From contig CAUYUJ010014183.1 in NCBI GenBank assembly GCA_963575745.1, forward strand, positions 269,501 through 333,500: a stretch of DNA of 64,000 nucleotides, in the 5' to 3' direction. Shown in pieces: positions 43,346 to 56,644 of this stretch (within the stretch, counting starts at the first letter, position 1; each line of letters starts with the position of its first letter). Under the pieces are notes generated by a model. It was not told the origin of the DNA. It worked only from the letters and a program-made list of their open reading frames with translations, and did not search any database. This stretch comes from Prorocentrum cordatum (taxonomy: Eukaryota; Sar; Dinophyceae; Prorocentrales; Prorocentraceae). The position numbers were made by a program, and so were the translations under genes.

Positions 43346-43461
43346 GACTTGACCTCCCTGGCGAGGGGGATTTGCGGCCCCCACCGTCCACTCGCGCTGC
43401 CTTGTGCAGGCTTCCTCTTTTGTGAGCTCCTGTTGGAGCATTTTTGCAGGTTCAAGCTTTC

Positions 43462-44628
43462 ATGGGAGGGGCCAGTCGCGGCGGCGGTGATGTCTGGTGT
43501 TGCCCCAAGAAGAAGTGCGGTTTCAAGAACAACTTCGCTTTCAAGAAGTTTTGTTACATTCGTGGTGCTGAGCGTCCTCCTGTGCCTGCCACTCGCCCAG
43601 CCCCGCCTCCGCAAGGGGACTGGGCGCATGGGCCTCCGCGGCAGAAGGATGTCAAGCCCAAGATTCCGCAGCTCGACTCCTCTCAGCTTACCGTGTTCGT
43701 CAAGATGTCCGACGCGGACTTCGAGACCTCCAAGTCGCTCCTCGGCCCTTCGCAGAGGGCCAGGGTATCGGCTCAGCGGGCCTTGGCGGCTGGGGACCCC
43801 AAGGCGGTCGCCAAGCACGCCCAGATGGCTTATGATGAGGCCAAGCGGGAGGCGTTGCAAGTGCAGCAGAAGGTTGACAAGCTCGAGAGCCATGTGCAGG
43901 AGAAGTTTGTTGAGCTCGTGGCGCTCGAGGCCAAGTCCGAGCATGTCCAGGCGCATGAGCTCGCATGTGCAGCCAAGGCCACTGCCGCCTGGGCTGCTGC
44001 CAGCAGTGGTCCTGTGCGGGTTAGGCCTCCTGGTGGTGATCGTGCAGAAGTTCAGCCCGACGATCCTGCGTTCGCTTTGTTGCTGCAGCTTGAGGCCATG
44101 GACAAGAAGCTTGCATGCTCGCTTCGTTCTCTTCTTGCCACTCGTGATGGCATGCTGCGCCCTGCGGGAGATGGCAGTGAGAAGGCCGACAGTGACAGTG
44201 ATGACGGCATGCGCGATGTGCCCGTGTCTGAGCCGCAGGCCATCGACGCTGCTGCCGCCGCCGCAGCCGTCTTTGGAGGAGACGCGCTCGGTGCAGCAGG
44301 TTCGCCCTTCGCGCCAGGCGCGGTGCCTGCCACCCTTGTGCCGTCTGGAGGGGGGGCGGCGACGGGGGGCGGGGGTAAAAGCGACTCGGCGCAAGGAGCT
44401 GCTGGCAGCCAGCATGCCTCAGCTCACTTTTCGTCCTTTTTGCAGCGTCTCACCACCGATGAAGGATGGGGCAAGTTCTTGCAGTCCAAGGGCTTGTCTC
44501 GCAAGCAGTGTGATAACATCGTCGGCGGGCTCAATGATGCTGCGCAGAAGAAGTTTAAGTGCACTCCTTTCGCTTTCGACGACCCGATCTGTACCCCTGC
44601 CGCTGCGGCCGATCGGCCTTCTGTTTAG
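43462..44628 (+). CDS. LINE ORF1 protein with zinc-finger-like N-terminus
   Basis: ATG at 43462 gives about 388 residues. The N-terminus (residues 12-36) resembles a RanBP2-type zinc finger: Trp12, Cys14, Cys19, Asn23/24, Cys31; the expected last Cys is Arg34. A Pro-rich linker follows, then an Ala/Glu/Lys-rich helical region (about 90-180, likely coiled coil), a Gly/Ala/Asp-rich part, and a C-terminal helical block (FLQRLTTDEGWGKFLQSKGL). Likely role: binds element RNA and forms the retrotransposition particle, as LINE ORF1 proteins do. An in-frame TTG at 43444 could extend it, but ATG is preferred. The last 95 nt overlap ORF2 in the +1 frame. Confidence 0.72.
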   Translation: MGGASRGGGDVWCCPKKKCGFKNNFAFKKFCYIRGAERPPVPATRPAPPPQGDWAHGPPRQKDVKPKIPQLDSSQLTVFVKMSDADFETSKSLLGPSQRARVSAQRALAAGDPKAVAKHAQMAYDEAKREALQVQQKVDKLESHVQEKFVELVALEAKSEHVQAHELACAAKATAAWAAASSGPVRVRPPGGDRAEVQPDDPAFALLLQLEAMDKKLACSLRSLLATRDGMLRPAGDGSEKADSDSDDGMRDVPVSEPQAIDAAAAAAAVFGGDALGAAGSPFAPGAVPATLVPSGGGAATGGGGKSDSAQGAAGSQHASAHFSSFLQRLTTDEGWGKFLQSKGLSRKQCDNIVGGLNDAAQKKFKCTPFAFDDPICTPAAAADRPSV

Positions 44629-47600
44629 CAGGAAGGTGCAGAAAATTTGGTCGATCATCACCGCCAACGTTGGTGGGCAAGTCGGCCTGGGCGCCTACCT
44701 GTCGGAGTCCATCGACAGTGACGTTCTTTTGCTGCAGGAGTCCCGCATGCTGCCCGCTGCCTCTCAGGCGCTTGAGTCCAAGATGCGTGCTGCAGGGTGG
44801 TCGGCTTCAGCTACGGCGGCGCTTCCCACAGCTGGCAATCCGTCTGGTGGGCTGGTTACGGCTACAGTTGCTCGTGTCGGGATTGCGCCGCTTGAGAGTT
44901 TCGACAGTCAGATTGTGGCCGCTCGTGCAGCGGCGTTACATGTGGGTGGTATGTTGCGTGGCGGCTTCCTCATTGTCAATCTGTACTTGGTGCACTCCGT
45001 GGGCATGGATGAGCAGCACTGGGCGATCCTGTCGCGAGTGGGGGCTCGGCTCAAGGCGGCAGGCATGCCCTTCATTATCGGTGGTGACTGGAATTGCACT
45101 CCTCGTGATCTGGTCAAGACGTCTTGGGTGGACGCCCTCGACGCTGTCATCGTTGCGCCCACCGAGGGCACGTGCAGGCCCGCCATGCGCTGCATCGACT
45201 ACTTCGTAGTGTCGCGCCAGATTGCAGGTCAGGCCAGGGCCGAAGTTGTTCAGAACGTTCCCATCTCTCCCCACCTTCCTGTTAGGCTCGTCTTGCCGTC
45301 TGTCGAGCCCCTGTGTAGCGTTCGCTTCGTGCAGATCCCTAAGAGGTTCCCCACTGAGTTGCCCATCGGGTGTCCTGGGCCCCCTCCTGAGGTTGACCCC
45401 TGGGACCACGTCGGGGAGCTCTGTTCGGGCCCCGACCGCCCGATCCAGGATAAGTGGGACGCGTTTCTTAGGGCTGCTGAAGGTCAGCGGTTGTATTTGT
45501 TTCAGATTTCTGGGGACCAGTGCGACGAGTATGTTGGGAGGGACAGGCCGCTCCAGGTTAAGTGGAAGACTCCGTCCGCCCCCAACCCTCCCAGGTTTCC
45601 CAAGTTATCCCCTCTCGCCTGTTGGTGGCGCAAGGTTCAGAATGTCCTGGCTGATCTCAGTAGGTCGCCTACTGGCGCCCGAAGGTCGCAGCTCGTCGCG
45701 GCTGCTGGGCGACTTTCTCGCTTTCACCGTCTACCAGAGACGGCCGAGATCGCTGCTTGGACGGCGACGCTGAGGCAGGTTTTATTCCTCCCGATTGAGT
45801 CGGCGCGGTGCCTCGCCGACTTTGCGAGCCGCGAGGCGACGAGGCTCCAGCAGGCCTGCGCTCAGGCCAAGGAACGTGAATGGGGGAATTGGGTTGACAA
45901 GCATTCGTCTGGGGGCATGTCCGCGTTGTACAAGTTTTCGGCCCTGCCCATTCCCTTTCAGCCTGCCTCGCTCTGTCACGGCACCCTTCGACCCTGCACG
46001 TCGCTCGAGTCGATCGATGCTCTCGAAGAAGAGTGGAAGCGTTGGTGGCAAGTCGGAGTTGAGCACCAGCCCCTCAATTGGCCTGAGCTCGGGGAGCCCC
46101 CTCCGCGGCCCACTGTGGCCGAGCTCGCGCGAGCTCTCAAATCTTTCACGCCTTCGACGGGCACGGGGTTTGATCAGATCTCCCCCCGCTCTCTTCTGCC
46201 GTTGCCGCCTGCTGCTCTCGAGGCTCTGTGTGATGTTGTGCACCACATCGAGCATAAGCGAGAGTGGCCCTGTATGTGGAATCGCATCGTGTTTATTCTC
46301 AAGAGGACGGGTGGTGTTCGACCTTTGGGGCTCTTGCATGCGTTGGCCAGGGTCCAATGTCGCCTGAGACGTCCTCTCATCAGGAATTGGCAGGCCTCTA
46401 ACTTCAGGGCTTTCTTTTGGAGCACCCATGGTAAGGCTTCTGAAAAGTGCGTTTGGATCCAGGCGGCCTGGTCGGAGCACTCCACCTACAAGGATCGTGC
46501 GTGTGCCACTCTTTTACTTGATTTAAAGAAGGCGTTTGAGTTGGTTCAGCATCACCACTTGTTGGCCGCTGCGGTGGCCACTAGCTTTCCCTTGTGGCAA
46601 TTGTATCTCTTGGTCCAAATCTACCGCGCCCCGCGCATTCTCGACGTTGGGGGTGCGGTTGGGTCCCTGCTTTGTGTTGAGCAAACGATTGTGCCAGGAT
46701 GTACTTTTGCCACTTGTATGCTGCAGTTGATTCTTTTAGGCCCTTTGGACGCAGTGCAGGCCGCCTGCCCTGCTGCGCAGCTGTCCGTCAACGTAGACGA
46801 TTTTGGCCTCATGCGCTGGGGCACCGAGTCCCGCGCTGTCGGTGACATCGCCGCCGCAGGCCAGCACCTGTTGCAGCAGCTGCGCCAGGTCGGCTTAAAG
46901 TTTGCTCTCGACAAGTCTCGCGTTCTGAGCAATTTCCCTAAGGTTCGCGCTTCCATTGCAGCCAAGTTGAAGAGCCTTCAACCCCTGCCTGTCAGGTCTG
47001 AGCGTAATCCCGGCGTGGACTACGGCTCTGGCAAGGTTGCTAGTCGCGGCACGGTTCGTGAGCGTGTCACTCGCATGCGGCCTAGGTTGGTCCGAATGGG
47101 TTTCCTCAAGGGCACCAGGCCTCGTCGCCGCGTGCTCGGGCGCATGGCTCGAGCTGCTCTTGAGTCTTCGGTCCTTTTCGGTGCGACCGTTATGGGGACT
47201 AATGGGCAGGAGTTGGAGGTTCTTCGAGGTGCAGCTGGCAAGTTGCAGGACCACCGTCAGGATGGCAAGTCTCGGACCTTGAGCCTTCTCCTCTCCCCTG
47301 TTCCCCGATTGGACCCCATCTTTAGAGCCACTTGGTTGCCCGTTAAGTTTTATCTCCATGCCCTCTGGCATCGTTGGTTGCCCCATGAGGCTCTGGATTT
47401 CGGGCTCCGTGAAGCCCACAGGCATCTTTCTAGGTTGGAGCACCCGTGGTCTTCCATTAGGGACCCCTTTTGCGCCCTGTGGGCCTCGCTCAGGCGTGTG
47501 GGTATCGTTGCTACTTCGTCCACTTCCTGGATCTGGCCTGATGGGGCCGACGTCGACCCGACGACCTACTGCCCCGTCACTGTTCAGGAGCTCGTGTTTC

Positions 47601-48982
47601 GTGCTGTGGAGGCCTGGCAGCATGGTAAGGTCGCGGAGCATCTCGAGGTTGAGGACTTTGCCAATGGGCTGATCTTGGGACCCCTGAAAGCCCTCCTTGG
47701 CAGCAAGAGCAAGTTGTCGGCCCAGCAGCAGGGCCACCTGCGCAGCACGATCATCGGTGGACAGTGGCCACAGAAGAGGCAGTGGGCAGCGGGCTATGGC
47801 ACGACTCCCTCATGTTTGCTCAGTCCTTTGCAGGAGGGGACTCTGCTGCATAGGCACTGTTCTTGCTCGCGTTTAGGCAGTCTCGAGGGCAAGCCCAGCT
47901 TTTTAGCTGCAGCAGAGGCTGCTGCCGCTACTTCAGTGCTGGCGTCGCTCTTCGCTGAGCGTTGTCTTGTGCCATTTCCGTCTCTGAGTCGCCGTCCTCC
48001 TGGGTCTCCGATTTGTTGGGGGCTTGGAGGGCCCTCGGAGTTCACGGGAGATATTTACACTGATGGTTCTGTGTTCGAGGCTCAGTATCCCAGTCTGGCC
48101 AGTGCGGGCTGGGAGTGCGTTGCTTTGCATCAGGACCGTCAGGAAATTGTCTCGTTTTGTTCAGGACCGCTCTTGGACCCTCTGCAGTGCATCAATGCTG
48201 CCGAACTTGTTGCTGTCATCAATGTCCTGCGCTTCGCAATTCCTCCCGTGCGTATTTTCACGGATTCTGCCTTTGTGGCTGACGGTTTTCTTGAGCGTGG
48301 CCCAGAGGCTACCCGTGCCTGTGTTTCAGCGCATGCTCATCTCTGGAAGGAGTTCTGGAGGCTGGTGGATGACTGGGGCGGGGGGATTGAGATAAGCAAG
48401 ATAAAGGGTCATGCGACCCTGGTCGACGTGCAGATAGGGCGTGGCGCCTCTGCACGTCATCGCTATGGCAGTGCCACGGCAGACGAGGCTGCCAAGAGCG
48501 CAGCTTCCTTTGCCAGGGTCCCAGAGGCGGCCGTCGCACAGCTTCAGGCCCGCAGTAAAGTCTTGCACGCCTGGGGCTCCTGGATTGCGCTTCTTTCAGA
48601 GGGGCTCGAGGACTGTGGGCACCCCAAGAAGCATGCTCGTGGCATGCCCCCTGTGCCCCGCTTGGTTCTCGTCAAAGATCCCGCGGCCACCGATCTGGTC
48701 AGTCGTGCCCTTGCCGCGCAGGCGAGCTGCTCGGGTAAGGTGCGCGCCCTGGCCAAGTTCCAGCTTTCAGGTGGGCCACTAGTGGTCGGCTGTACGCGTT
48801 GTGCTTGCTTTGCGGTCACGAGGCTTTCTGGTTTAGCGAGCCCGTGCCCACCCGTGGTCACAGATCACGCTCGCAAGACGTTGAAGAGGCTTGCGAATGG
48901 CGAATTCAGACTCAGTGGCAAAGTCTATCGGGTTCTTGCCTTGATCAGGCTCCCTGTCCTGGCGACCACGGCGGGTGTCTAG
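44534..48982 (+). CDS. LINE ORF2 polyprotein: APE endonuclease, reverse transcriptase, RNase H
   Basis: About 1482 residues from the tandem ATGs at 44534/44537. The endonuclease (about 40-250) shows ITANVGG, LLQESRM (Glu), GGDWNCTPRD (Asp-Asn), CIDYFVVS and SPHLPV (His). The RT (about 510-800) shows LLLDLKKAFELVQ (motif A Asp), VPGCTFAT in place of the usual QGxP block, and SVNVDDFGLM (motif C). RNase H (about 1172-1315) shows IYTDGS, NAAELVAV, IFTDSAF, KGHATL and TADEAAK, a complete acidic set. A Cys-rich tail (CTRCACF...LASPCP, about 1419-1440) follows. Together these nick the target, copy the RNA and remove it. The frame is open far upstream, so the start is not proven; the endonuclease begins only ~40 codons after the chosen Met, which lies inside ORF1. 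Reinitiation or +1 frameshifting are both possible. Confidence 0.9.
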   Translation: MMLRRRSLSALLSLSTTRSVPLPLRPIGLLFSRKVQKIWSIITANVGGQVGLGAYLSESIDSDVLLLQESRMLPAASQALESKMRAAGWSASATAALPTAGNPSGGLVTATVARVGIAPLESFDSQIVAARAAALHVGGMLRGGFLIVNLYLVHSVGMDEQHWAILSRVGARLKAAGMPFIIGGDWNCTPRDLVKTSWVDALDAVIVAPTEGTCRPAMRCIDYFVVSRQIAGQARAEVVQNVPISPHLPVRLVLPSVEPLCSVRFVQIPKRFPTELPIGCPGPPPEVDPWDHVGELCSGPDRPIQDKWDAFLRAAEGQRLYLFQISGDQCDEYVGRDRPLQVKWKTPSAPNPPRFPKLSPLACWWRKVQNVLADLSRSPTGARRSQLVAAAGRLSRFHRLPETAEIAAWTATLRQVLFLPIESARCLADFASREATRLQQACAQAKEREWGNWVDKHSSGGMSALYKFSALPIPFQPASLCHGTLRPCTSLESIDALEEEWKRWWQVGVEHQPLNWPELGEPPPRPTVAELARALKSFTPSTGTGFDQISPRSLLPLPPAALEALCDVVHHIEHKREWPCMWNRIVFILKRTGGVRPLGLLHALARVQCRLRRPLIRNWQASNFRAFFWSTHGKASEKCVWIQAAWSEHSTYKDRACATLLLDLKKAFELVQHHHLLAAAVATSFPLWQLYLLVQIYRAPRILDVGGAVGSLLCVEQTIVPGCTFATCMLQLILLGPLDAVQAACPAAQLSVNVDDFGLMRWGTESRAVGDIAAAGQHLLQQLRQVGLKFALDKSRVLSNFPKVRASIAAKLKSLQPLPVRSERNPGVDYGSGKVASRGTVRERVTRMRPRLVRMGFLKGTRPRRRVLGRMARAALESSVLFGATVMGTNGQELEVLRGAAGKLQDHRQDGKSRTLSLLLSPVPRLDPIFRATWLPVKFYLHALWHRWLPHEALDFGLREAHRHLSRLEHPWSSIRDPFCALWASLRRVGIVATSSTSWIWPDGADVDPTTYCPVTVQELVFRAVEAWQHGKVAEHLEVEDFANGLILGPLKALLGSKSKLSAQQQGHLRSTIIGGQWPQKRQWAAGYGTTPSCLLSPLQEGTLLHRHCSCSRLGSLEGKPSFLAAAEAAAATSVLASLFAERCLVPFPSLSRRPPGSPICWGLGGPSEFTGDIYTDGSVFEAQYPSLASAGWECVALHQDRQEIVSFCSGPLLDPLQCINAAELVAVINVLRFAIPPVRIFTDSAFVADGFLERGPEATRACVSAHAHLWKEFWRLVDDWGGGIEISKIKGHATLVDVQIGRGASARHRYGSATADEAAKSAASFARVPEAAVAQLQARSKVLHAWGSWIALLSEGLEDCGHPKKHARGMPPVPRLVLVKDPAATDLVSRALAAQASCSGKVRALAKFQLSGGPLVVGCTRCACFAVTRLSGLASPCPPVVTDHARKTLKRLANGEFRLSGKVYRVLALIRLPVLATTAGV

Positions 48983-49035
48983 GTTTTCTACACCCGTGGG
49001 CCTTCGCCTGGTCGAGGGAGCCGTGTCCGCCAGTG

Positions 49036-49070
49036 GGGCCGAAGGCGGTTGCAAGGTGCGCCTTCGGCCC
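49036..49070 (+). other. perfect 12-bp hairpin in the LINE 3' UTR
   Basis: GGGCCGAAGGCG (49036-49047) and CGCCTTCGGCCC (49059-49070) are exact reverse complements around an 11-nt loop, 54 nt after the ORF2 stop. In several LINEs the RT recognises a 3' stem-loop of its RNA; this is a candidate for that role. A terminator or chance GC stem are alternatives. Confidence 0.8.
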
Positions 49071-49118
49071 TGCTTTCACTGCTGGTGGTGGACAGACTCT
49101 GCTGCCCCCAGGTTGTGC

Positions 49119-49250
49119 CGAGGAGGAGGAGGAGGAGGAGGAGGAGGAGGAGGAGGAGGAGGAGGAAGGGGAGGAGGAGGAGGAGGAGGAGGAGGAGGAG
49201 GAGGAGGAGGAGGAGGGGCGGAGGCGGAGGAGGAGGAGGAGGGGGGGGAG
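49119..49250. repeat. (GGA)n tract at the LINE 3' end
   Basis: About 100 bp of GGA, breaking into GGAGGCGGA and GGGGGG at the far end. Confidence 0.95.
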
Positions 49251-50468
49251 GGGGGGAAGTTGCCAGCGGGGGGCGTAGACGAGCAGGAGGGGCGAGGGAG
49301 AACTGGCGGGGCGATGCATGATGCGTCGAGGGGGAAGGGCCCCCAACGTGGACGATGGCGCTCCGATGCGCCGCGGCGCCCCGCGAAGCGGCCTGATGGA
49401 CATCTGGGGGCCGCGGGGAACAAAAACGCGGAAAATCCAGCTACCTGGGCGCAAACCGCCCGGCCCCTCGGCGCAGTTTCTGTCGCGCCCTTTCCGATTG
49501 ATACTAAATTCAATGGAAGGCGAACTGGGCGTTTTAGTGGGGCCCTCTCCATTTGATCCCGCGACGATAAGGTCGCCCCGCGCGACGCCTAGATCTGCGG
49601 CAGACCCGCGTGTTTCGATGGCGCAGAGCCGCGGCCAGGTCCAAGGCGAGACTCCGATCGCGGGCCATTGCGGCCGACGCCGGAGGGATCTTTCACCCGT
49701 CGGCCGCCGGGTCAACGGGAAACTGCGCGGCGGCGTCGGTCATAATAAGCAGAATCGCCCGACGCCCCCCCCCCTCCCACACGCGCGAAAATTTACAGCA
49801 TCGGCCCAGGACTCGGCCACTATCCCCCTCGGGGAGAAACTGGGGCGGATCCGCTCCCAGGTGGGGCGCGACAAAGCGGCTGCAGCGCATTTCTGCTCCG
49901 CTGGAGCCTGCGGCGATGCTCGACTCGGCAAACTCGCTGAGCTACGGCCCCTGAGCAGACGGGGTCCGATGTAGGTGAGAGCCAGCTGGCAAATCGTAGC
50001 AAGCAAACTCCAGGTGCGGGTGAGCCCTCGGGGATCAGGCCCGCGGAGGCTGGCGGGATCTGCGGGGGCCAGGCGCGGCCCCCCCCATGACCGGTAGAGA
50101 AGTCCACCTGTCCCGTCGGGCTCGATGCCCCCGACGCCACGGGGCCGTGCATCAGTCGCCCAATCATTGGGGCGCCTGGGAATGGCGAGAGCGGGGGCTG
50201 TCCGCGAGGAAGGAGAGACAGTTGGTCCTGGTCCAGCCGCCAGGCGCGATTGATGGCCCCGTTGACTGCCCGTGCGCACCGGGGGCCAGGGGCGGCCCAT
50301 CTCTGGGGCCAGCGCCACCTCTGCAGACTCGTGACAGTGAGGGGCTGCCATTTCGCGCAGGGCGCGCGCTGTGGTTTTGGCGCACCTGCGAGGCTGGCTG
50401 GCGCGTTCACGAACGCCTTTCCCCACTCGTGAGCGAACCTTGCCAGCGGCGCCTCTGGCAGCCGCCTG
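49251..50468. other. no gene assigned
   Basis: GC-rich DNA with open frames on both strands but no recognised domain. A minus-strand frame near 50250-50440 has partly GC-rich third positions and could hold coding sequence; evidence is too weak to call. Confidence 0.3.
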
Positions 50469-53823
<3,355 letters not shown>

Positions 53824-53889
53824 GCCTCCGCGCGAGCCTGGCCGAGCCTGACGGCTTGAGCAACATGCTCACGCACGCGCGCGCATGTG

Positions 53890-53985
53890 ATGGCGGTGCA
53901 ATAGTAATTTTTGGTGGTGCGTAGGGTGGTGCAATATTCATTTTTGGTTATGCAATGTCCATTGTTGGTGGTGCAGCGTGCGCAT
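53890..53985. repeat. TGGTGGTGCAATA-type short tandem
   Basis: Three to four units of GGTGGTGCAATA followed by TTCATTTTTGG or similar; an AT-richer patch. Confidence 0.7.
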
Positions 53986-54114
53986 TTCTAAATTCGGTAT
54001 ATGGTGTTTCTATCGCAGTACTATAATGAGTTGTGTAGCACTTATATATAGATATAGCTTAACTGTGTAAAAATCTGCGAAATAGAATATAGCTTACACA
54101 TTACTAAACCTAAG

Positions 54115-54300
54115 TATCTGACGTTTCCCAAACGTTTATCTGGCGTCTGACGTGGCATCTGGCGTTTATCTGACGTTTGTCTGGCGTCTGGGAAAGCATC
54201 ATACGCCAGACAAGCGTCGGATCTTGTACGAAAAGTCACGCAAACGCCAGGCAAACGTCAGATACGATACCAGACGTCAGGCAAACGTCAAATAATTGTC
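54115..54300. repeat. TCTGACGTTTG inverted-repeat cluster
   Basis: The left half carries TCTGGCGT/TCTGACGTTT phrases; the right half carries their reverse complements AAACGTCAGA/AAACGCCAG. The pivot is about 54200. A perfect version of the palindrome occurs at 57861-57881. Confidence 0.7.
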
Positions 54301-54593
54301 ATATCGCAAATGCTTTGGAAACGCGTGAAATAGTTAACACGGTTGATTATAATGTGATTATGACAATAGTAAGCACACAATGTGTATTTATATAGTTGCA
54401 CGTTCGCACATTTATGAATCATAACCAAATAATAACATATTCGTCGATCGCGTATTTTGGCCAACATAGTACACATTATGACACGCCGTGCTGTGGTATT
54501 AGACCACGCCATGAATATTTGGTTGTGATGCAATCTGCACGCGCTGTACATATACATATACATATACACAAATATATATACATAAACGAATTC

Positions 54594-54730
54594 AACACCG
54601 AGCGTGCTCGACCGGCTTCGAGTGTTGCGCGTGCAACTGCTTCGAGTGTTACGCGTGCAACAACACCGAGCGTTCTCGACCGGCTTCGAGTGTTACGCGT
54701 GCAACTGGTTCGAGTATTACGCGTGCAACT
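54594..54730. repeat. ~66-bp tandem duplication with 24-bp sub-repeats
   Basis: CACCGAGCGT, CTCGACCGGCTTCGAGTGTT and ACGCGTGCAAC recur; the sub-unit CTTCGAGTGTTACGCGTGCA appears four times with small changes. Confidence 0.8.
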
Positions 54731-55500
54731 TGCACGCGTCTAAGTGGGCCCCCATGCAGTTTTTGCACACGTCGCATGATCGAACGTACTTGCACATGAG
54801 TCCTCAAGCAGCTCTTGCACACAATTCCCCAAACAATTATGGCGCATGTTTCCCCGGGCAAATCCTGCACCGCACCTTGCGCGCAAGCCATCATATCCCC
54901 GAGCAGTTCTTACGCATGGCCTGTGAGCGCACGTATGCGCACTGCGCGCTGCCAAGCAGAACTTGCACATTAGCTCTCAGCAAACACATGGTCAAGCATA
55001 GCTAGCACTTTCGTAACCCAGATGGGGCGCTGATGGGTCATCTCATCACGGAGCGCGGAAGGATCGCCGCGTCGTTCGCCGCGTCACGGAACAGAGCGGG
55101 GCACGGAGGGATCATCTTCCAAGACGTCCAGAGCGGGGCGCCGAGGGATCGCCGCATCGCGCGGCCACAGAGCACACGTGTTCTGATGGTCTCAGACCTT
55201 GCAGCCAGAGGACGAACGCGCAATAGTCGATGCCTAGCCCAGACAATTCAGCTGCAGACTGAGCACCCGAGCGCTGGAACCATTGTCAGCGTCGCCCCAA
55301 TGCGATCAACGGGGATCTGGTGGCGGCACAGCGCGGCACGGCGCCGCCCCTAGCCGACGCCGCCTACGCACGAGATACAGGCCATGCCATGCACGGACTG
55401 CGTCTCTTGCGTTAGGTCCCCTCCAGTCTGCTACTCCCCCCCTTATGCTACCTCGGCCATGCTTCATCACACTTCCCCCCCCATGCACCATGTAAATCCG
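54731..55500. other. no gene seen
   Basis: Moderate-GC DNA with scattered TTGCACA phrases (54755-54980) and a repeated AGAGCGGGGC (55092 and 55132); nothing assignable. Confidence 0.35.
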
Positions 55501-55504
55501 ATCC

Positions 55505-55891
55505 CCCCTCGTCGATGGCGTCGCCGCCCCCCTCGATGAAGGCGTCGTCGCCGCCCTCTTCGACGGCGGCGTCGTCGCCGCCCTCGCCGTCGGTGTCGTC
55601 GCCGCCCGCCTCGACCAGGGCGTTCTCGCAGCGTGAGCTGTCAGCCGCCGCTGCGGCTGATGATGCGACCGATGCTGCTGCAGCTGCTACCGCTGCCGCT
55701 GCTGCGACTGCTGCTGATGCTGCTGATGCTGCCCCTACCGCTGCTGCTGCGACTGCCGCCGTGCTCTTGACGCCGCCGTCGCTGCTACTGGTTTTGCTGA
55801 TGCTGCTGCTGCCGTTGCTACGACTGCTGCTGGTGCTGCTGCTGCTACTGTTGCGACTGATGCTACTGCTGCTTCTACTGATGCTGCTCAC

Positions 55892-55950
<59 letters not shown>
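55505..55950. repeat. trinucleotide complex (GTC/GCC, CTG, CTA)n
   Basis: TCGTCGCCGCC units, then CTGCTG/GCTGAT units, then pure CTA units (55890-55950) running into the assembly gap. Confidence 0.9.
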
Positions 55951-56050
55951 NNNNNNNNNNNNNNNNNNNNNNNNNNNNNNNNNNNNNNNNNNNNNNNNNN
56001 NNNNNNNNNNNNNNNNNNNNNNNNNNNNNNNNNNNNNNNNNNNNNNNNNN
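55951..56050. other. assembly gap of 100 N
   Basis: Exactly 100 undetermined bases right after a CTA microsatellite; the round length suggests a scaffolding placeholder, so distances across it are not real. Confidence 0.99.
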
Positions 56051-56209
56051 CCCCCCCTCGTCGATGCGTTTGCGCGATCGCGTGTCCAAATCATCGCCAT
56101 ACCTCTTCGCCCGAACACCTCTGTCCACAAGCCATGTCATCCCCGACGCCCGCCCGACCGTCGCCGACCCCCCCCCCCCCGCGGCGCGGCCCGACGCAAC
56201 TTGATGCCC

Positions 56210-56405
56210 GAGTCGCGCAGCCTGCAGAGGTGCGTCAGTGCGACGCACAGCTTCTCCGCGAGGCTGCTCTGCCCGCTGCAAGGGAGGCGCTGGGCCCGCC
56301 CCCCTTGCTGCGGCCAGGGTCCGCGGGCGAGGTCGCGGTAGCTGCGCAGTGCGAAGCTCTTCTTCGCGCCCGCAGCGACCGCGTACTTCTTGAGCTCAAG
56401 CCCGG
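56210..56405 (-). CDS. candidate exon(s), unidentified
   Basis: The minus strand encodes ELKKYAVAAGAKKSFALRSY followed by RDLA near 56405-56330, and SLAEKLCVALTHLCRLRDSG near 56270-56210. Both have mostly G/C third positions; the link between them is less protein-like and may be a short intron. Family not recognised; the assembly gap lies 160 bp away. Confidence 0.3.
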
Positions 56406-56644
56406 GATGGGTCGGGCCGACGTCTGGAATTGGGGGGCGAGTTGGGGCGGGGGCGGGGGCGGACATGGGGGCTCACGTGACGTCGCGACAAAGACCGGGG
56501 CGGTACAACTACAACGGCTAGCGCAATCATTCGAGCAAGAAATACCGCGCGAACCGCGCGCTCGCACGCGCTCGCGCGCATTGACCAATTCCATTGTGCA
56601 ATGGCAGTTCACACATGCACGTGCGCCACTCATAATATTATTAT

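Larger units (their letters stand above)
43301..49118 (+). mobile_element. intact non-LTR retrotransposon (APE endonuclease, RT, RNase H)
   Basis: The 5' end is an exact DinoSL (43301-43322), followed by a ~140-nt leader, ORF1 (43462-44628), overlapping ORF2 (44534-48982) and a ~135-bp 3' UTR with a perfect 12-bp hairpin (49036-49070). (GGA)n tracts directly flank both ends (43254-43300 and from 49119). There are no stops or frameshifts in either ORF, and the endonuclease, RT and RNase H catalytic residues are present, so the copy is young and possibly active. No poly(A) tail is seen; the GGA tract takes its place. The gene order (ORF1 zinc finger; ORF2 EN-RT-RNase H-Cys-rich tail) recalls RNase H-bearing LINE clades such as I/Jockey relatives, but the clade is not assigned. 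Confidence 0.88.

Noticed and set aside
43184-44533. N-terminal extension of the LINE ORF2 frame back to 43184
   Set aside because: The frame is open only because it runs out of phase through ORF1 and the GGA tract; its composition there is Arg/Leu/Ser noise and it lies partly upstream of the element's 5' end.
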